Shown here: positions 59,960-64,000 of the stretch, piece after piece
Layout of the letters: every line of letters begins with the position of its first letter
How positions within the stretch are numbered: position 1 is the stretch's first letter
Assembly (NCBI GenBank): GCA_030998015.1
Contig: JARWMV010000252.1
Location: forward strand, 558,001 to 622,000
Length of the DNA stretch: 64,000 bases
Direction: 5' to 3'
Source of the DNA: Ceratorhiza oryzae-sativae
Taxonomy: Eukaryota; Basidiomycota; Agaricomycetes; Cantharellales; Ceratobasidiaceae
Position numbers and translations under genes: made by a program
The notes under the pieces: model-generated
Database searches by the model: none
Seen by the model: the letters and a program-made list of their open reading frames with translations, nothing else
Told to the model about the DNA's origin: nothing

Positions 59960-60960
59960 GAATGCCGTACGACCAACGCAACGCATGCAAGCTTCGAGAG
60001 ATCGTCGATAGTCTGAATGTAAACGTTATGTATTTTCTTCGAGCTGGAAAAAAGCTACTGGTACTAGACCTGGATTTTGGTATTGTTTTCTGTGTTTCAG
60101 TCGGAGAGGCGGTTGTGGTGCTGACTGCCGGTTTGTAGCCGTGCTAGACCCCAGACCATGAAGAGTACGGAGCCTTGCCCGTGTAAGAGTGTATGCGACC
60201 TGGATTCCATGAATTTCTCGGTCTGCGATATACACGTTTGTTGACAGAGATAGGGCTGAGACGTCCGCCTTGCCAGAGCTCGTTTACATGTTTTACGACA
60301 TCTGCACATCGTCTAAAACCAAGGCTCTCGACTTGAGGACAAGGTGATCAACCGATTTAAAGTGTCCTTTCAGCTGCTAGCTAACTTGGCCTCAAGGTGG
60401 CAGAACTCGGGATGATTCATAACGAGCAGCAAGGCTACAGGGTGAGATTTGGTTATTATTCGTATCCCATAGGATCAATCTGATATTGTTTAGATATCGC
60501 TCGCAGCTTTATCGGGAATAGGAGGGCTTTGTCCTAAGTTTTTGTTCAGTTTTTGGATAATACAGTCACGTTCAAGGTTTCCTCTACACGAGGTGGAAGC
60601 AAGGCCTGTCACCTCGTCAAAGGTTGTCCGATCCTTTCATGGCTGGTTTCACTCTTCTAAATTATTGACGGAATAGCTCTTGCTATCATATGGGGTCTCT
60701 TTCCTCAATTTGGCCCCGAGAACCCAGTTCATGTCGACGATCAAGTGAGCGTATACGAGTTTGAATCTGGACAGGCTGCTGTAGACCTATCTAGTGCCGG
60801 CATTTCGACCTCAACCCGGGCGAACGGATAAAAGCACCCGTTTTCAAGGTGGACGACACGCTCAAGTATGGAAGCGATCGCGAGCCGGGAAAGCTCGGCC
60901 GCTACCTTGTTTGGCTGGGGTCTTACTCGGATTTTCGTGATTCTGAACCACGGCGTGAGC
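59960..60960 (+). pseudogene. Decayed UBLCP1-like nuclear phosphatase
   Basis: Fragments in the right order for the HAD phosphatase UBLCP1 (dephosphorylates nuclear proteasome subunits): KLREIVDSLNVNVM then GKKLLVLDLDF (motif I, 60003-60078); an ECMRPGFHEFL segment (about 60189-60221); ELVYMFYDICTSSKTKALDL (60278-60337); VAELGMIHNEQQGY (60399-60440); VSSTRGG...; LAIIWGLFPQFGPENPVHVD (60680-60739); FDLNPGERI, APVFKVDDTLKYGSDRE and GKLGRYLVWLGSYSDFRD up to about 60945. Against function: the exon after motif I has lost the expected T-x-V/F-D continuation, a TAA precedes ECMRPGF, the middle (SLAALSGIGGL) is frameshifted, and WSQT-type residues are replaced. The N-terminal ubiquitin-like domain was not found upstream. 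Splice sites between several fragments remain usable, so it is a relic of a spliced gene, not a processed copy. Confidence 0.62.
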
Positions 60961-62132
60961 CTTTGACTTGCTTGTTTGAATCAAGATTCATGCGTCGGTT
61001 TTAGGATTGGAGAAGAGTAGCTCGTTGGCTGAAAAAAAATCATCAGAACTCAGCATCTAGGTTGCATACATTGTCTATTTTTAATTTAGTGAAAGCAGCC
61101 ATGTTGACACAGGATGTGCTGGTGGCGGACGAGCATCATACACGAGATTCTCTGGTCTTTCTGGGTATCAATATTTATTATATTTTATTCAGGCCCAGCT
61201 GTTGGGCCAGAAATGATTCGTATAACATAATGCCTTGGGGTGTTGTGTTTTACCTCTCGCAACCGTCTGGCGTTTTATCAAGTTCGCAGGTACTTATGGT
61301 CTGACACCTTCCCATTTAATTTTCTTCTTGAAACCTCCCAACAGTTAGGCCATCCCTTGCCACATGAAAGTAACGCGGGTATTTGCTCACTTGCTCGCGT
61401 ACTTGGCTAAAGGCCTGTTTATGATCACGCATTCATGATGGTCGCTCTAGCATCGAAACCTCTACCTGAACCGCGCGATCAGGTTCTTGGAAATAGCATA
61501 TGGAATCTACGTAACTAGAATTTCCAGGGGGTCTGGGCCTGTGCACAGATGGCCGGAAGAGATCGCTCGAAATGGGAGCTAAGAGTACATGTGGGGTGAT
61601 ACATGGTAGTTCATCACTTCCGCTATATTGCTACCATGTTCTTAATTCCGGTCTGCTGAAATTGGTGGGGCAATTGATGTCTAGTGTTGGTTGATCAAGA
61701 ATGGTGAATGGTTGAGGATATCCCAAATTTTGCTGAAGCGTGGAAACACCAAAGAACGATCATGGGCGGTAATGAAGGGTGACTGGTATTCCGACTTATT
61801 CCTTAGTGAAATTATTCGATTAACTTAGTAATGTCTCATCGGGTTGCTCTAGGAGATCAAGTCGTCGTGAAAAGTTGGGCTATCAATCATCCCATTTTAC
61901 TGGGCGCAAAACACTCGTCCGTGTACCAAAAGGACGAAGTTGAGGATGGTCCGTGCGCGAGTATAAATTAATATGCAGCTAGCGGTGAAGAGTATCGTAC
62001 AAGGAGTACCCAAACGCATCGTTGGGATTCCTCGCCTTTGGTTGCACTCGGTTTAGCGTGGTGGTCGGAAAATCCAAGGGGAGCGTTACAACTTGGCTGG
62101 TGGTTATGAGCTATGGATCACGTGGATGTGTT
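60961..62132. other. Intergenic region between UBLCP1-like relic and TAF2
   Basis: 1.17 kb without a recognised gene. A plus-strand frame at 61062-61304 (hydrophobic, 80 codons) has no known motif. The right part must hold the TAF2 promoter and leader; TATAAATTAATATG occurs near 61961-61974. Confidence 0.35.
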
Positions 62133-64000
62133 ATGCGGGGACACCACCAGACGACGTCGATGCAGCGGGAAAGTGTTCGGCGTGGCTTCGGCATATCTCA
62201 CCAGAAAGTTGTGCTGCAGACCGACATCGGCAACCGCAGCGCACATGGATACACCGAGCTCACTATTGTGCCCCTTTCACGGGATCTGAAGACAATACAC
62301 CTCCATGCACGATGCGACATTCACAGCGTCAGCGTGGCCGCGGCGCCTGGAGCGGCGACGACAAAGGCAGACTTTGTTCATCACGACCCGACGCAGGCGG
62401 TGACAGTATCGGACGCGACGGATGTCCATCTATATCCAGAGTTGAAGCGAAGGTTATTTGCGGCGGCAGCAGAGGCGGATGAAGGAGAGCTATCGATCGC
62501 TATACCTACCAACTTTTCGCTGCATCCTGTGAGTGGCGCACGTTTGCTGTGAGCTCGGGCTGACACGGAGCAGTCGAATGCGCCGGTAGATGTCCAAGGT
62601 AAGTGACACGGCCTTGTTGTCCGATTGGTGGCTCATCGACCCGCAGGTGCAGAACGCCCGGACCTACCGCCGTTTATCCTGATGATCGAGTACTCGGTAC
62701 ACGACCCGAAGCAAGGGCTGGAGTTTGTGCTACCCACAGATTCTAATCCACATGTAAGCTCTTGCGCCGCTCGTGGTCGTTTACGTCCTGAACTGGGTCT
62801 AGTATGTTCCACACGTTTTCACGTCTCCTGTATCGCCGGATACCGCAAGATGCTGGGTTCCTTGTCTGGACAACATGTGGGAGCGATGCACATGGGAGCT
62901 CGTACTGATTGCGCCTCATTCGCTCGAACGATCTCTAAAGACGCGTCCAGATGACATGGCGCTAGATCAACCAACGGCAGAGTCGGAGCCAGAATTCCCA
63001 GTAGTCGCGGTTTGTAGCGCAGAGTTGATGCAAGTGGTAAGTATTTTGTATGGCTGATTGGGCTATATTGACATGCTATGCAGATCATACATCCCAACGA
63101 CAGCAGCAAGCGTATACACCTATATTCTCAGCCCCTTCCCACGTCCGTGCAGCACATCGCATTCGCTATCGGCCCATTCGTTGCTCATACTGTACCCGAT
63201 CCAACTTCATCCGACCCAACGACGACCACATCGACACCTACTCCAATCCGAACTTACACGCTTCCATGTTCCTCCAACGCCTCCCTAGAACTCACCACAA
63301 CTTCCGCTCCCCTTCGCCCGGCAATGTCATTCTACACGACCGATTTCGGTTCATATCCCTTCGGGGCGCTCTCGGTTGTTTTTCTGCCCACAATTCCTGC
63401 CACAACGTCCTATGACGCAGCTGGGCTTGTCTTATTACCCGCGACACTGTTGCACACATCGGCTCATATCGACGCGGCTTTCGATGCTCGGTTGGCTCTG
63501 GCTCACGCACTCGCTGCTCAGTGGGCCGGCGTCCATATTGTCCCTCGCACCCCGACGGACAACTGGCTAGTACTCGGTTTGCAAGGCTATATTGCCGGCC
63601 TATGTATTCGGCGTCTACTGGGCAACAATGAATGGCGCTTCAGGCTTAAGGCTGACACTGCTCGATGTGTAGCACTCGACGACGGATCATTCCCGCCGAT
63701 CTCACGCCCAAGCTGCGCACGCTCGTTTGTGCGGCTGAAGGCTCCCCTCGTTTTGCATACGTTGGACCGTATACTCGGTGCGCATGGTGGGCTTGGCCGT
63801 GTGCTGCCGAAGATCTTCCTGAGCGCGCTTAGCGGGGAGTTGGCCCAGAACGCACTGGGTACAACAGCCTTTGTCCGGATGTGTCGAAAGTTGGGTGGAG
63901 GGAGTGGTGGCGGAGGTGCATCAGGCGGTGGAGGGGTTGGAGGAGAGGTGCGGGTATGGGCACGACAGTGGGTGTATGGAAGCGGTTGCCCGCGTTTCTA
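62133..64000 (+). CDS. taf2: TAF2, TFIID subunit 2 (5' part, cut by right edge)
   Basis: Exons 62133-62528, 62574-62598, 62647-62753, 62803-63036 and 63084 to the window end. The product shows the start of the M1-aminopeptidase-like fold of TAF2: ISHQKVVLQTDIGNRSAHGY, TELTIVPLSRDLKTIHLHAR, FVHHDP, LSIAIPTNFSLHP, LPPFILMIEYSVHDPKQGLE, VFTSPVSPDTARCWVPCLDN, ERCTWELVL, HIAFAIGPFVAHTVPD, and a Gly-rich stretch near the right edge. TAF2 helps TFIID contact the initiator. The zinc-binding HExxH of true M1 peptidases is replaced in this family; here the matching region reads ALAHALAAQWAG (about residue 360), where HELAHQWFG-type residues would be, so no zinc site is expected. The start is uncertain: ATG 62133 or 62160, both in frame before RRGFGISHQK. 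Runs off the right edge. Confidence 0.82.

Noticed and set aside
1..64000. tRNA genes, rRNA, CRISPR arrays or intact transposons
   Set aside because: I looked for B-box-like GGTTCGANNCC with pairing arms, direct repeats with spacers, and long terminal or inverted repeats, and found none convincing by eye; a tRNAscan-SE and repeat-masking run would be decisive.

Overview
The window is 64 kb of fungal nuclear DNA. The genes carry many short GT-AG introns (about 40-120 bases), the spacing is compact, and the encoded set (fungal SHO1, SIN3, a Pho80-type cyclin, Mei2-like RNA-binding protein, CxC metallothioneins) together with residue-level similarity points to a basidiomycete, probably an agaricomycete of the Rhizoctonia/Ceratobasidium type. 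That placement is recall of family sequences, not a search result. No rRNA, CRISPR, integron or intact transposon was recognised.

Layout. 0-8.3 kb: 5' part of a Mei2-like RRM gene (minus, cut by the left edge), then on the plus strand a Rab5-type GTPase, a B-type cyclin, the rRNA-processing factor RRP1/Nop52 and an FCP1/NIF-domain HAD protein. 8.3-11.8 kb: gene-poor DNA. 11.8-18 kb: Pho80/PCL-type cyclin, RNF10-like RING protein (minus), short-chain dehydrogenase. 18.3-23.5 kb: GRAM-type membrane protein copy A, an SR-type splicing factor (minus), COX6. 23.8-27.2 kb: an unidentified multi-exon gene and two tandem, very small metallothionein genes (all minus). 27.2-31 kb: gene-poor. 31-42.3 kb: large RhoGEF-type protein, ALG9 mannosyltransferase (minus), and GRAM-type copy B (minus), an inverted paralogue of copy A. 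43.2-56 kb: SIN3 co-repressor, SYO1 ribosomal-protein import adaptor (minus), NXT1/p15-like mRNA export factor, SHO1 osmosensor, microsomal-type epoxide hydrolase (minus). 57.8-64 kb: a predicted membrane protein, a decayed UBLCP1-like phosphatase, and the 5' part of TAF2 (cut by the right edge).

No operon-like unit exists; most genes are housekeeping (cell cycle, vesicle traffic, ribosome biogenesis, transcription, N-glycosylation, respiration). Functional links that the layout does suggest are the SYO1/NXT1 pair of nuclear-transport genes sharing a 153-base divergent promoter, the metallothionein tandem pair with equal TATA spacing, and the inverted duplication of the GRAM protein.

Caution: I worked exon structures out by hand from splice signals and conserved residues. 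At least eight single-base frame breaks occur inside otherwise well-preserved conserved genes, often in or beside short homopolymers, so the sequence probably contains indel errors; frame-broken genes are not called pseudogenes on that ground alone.
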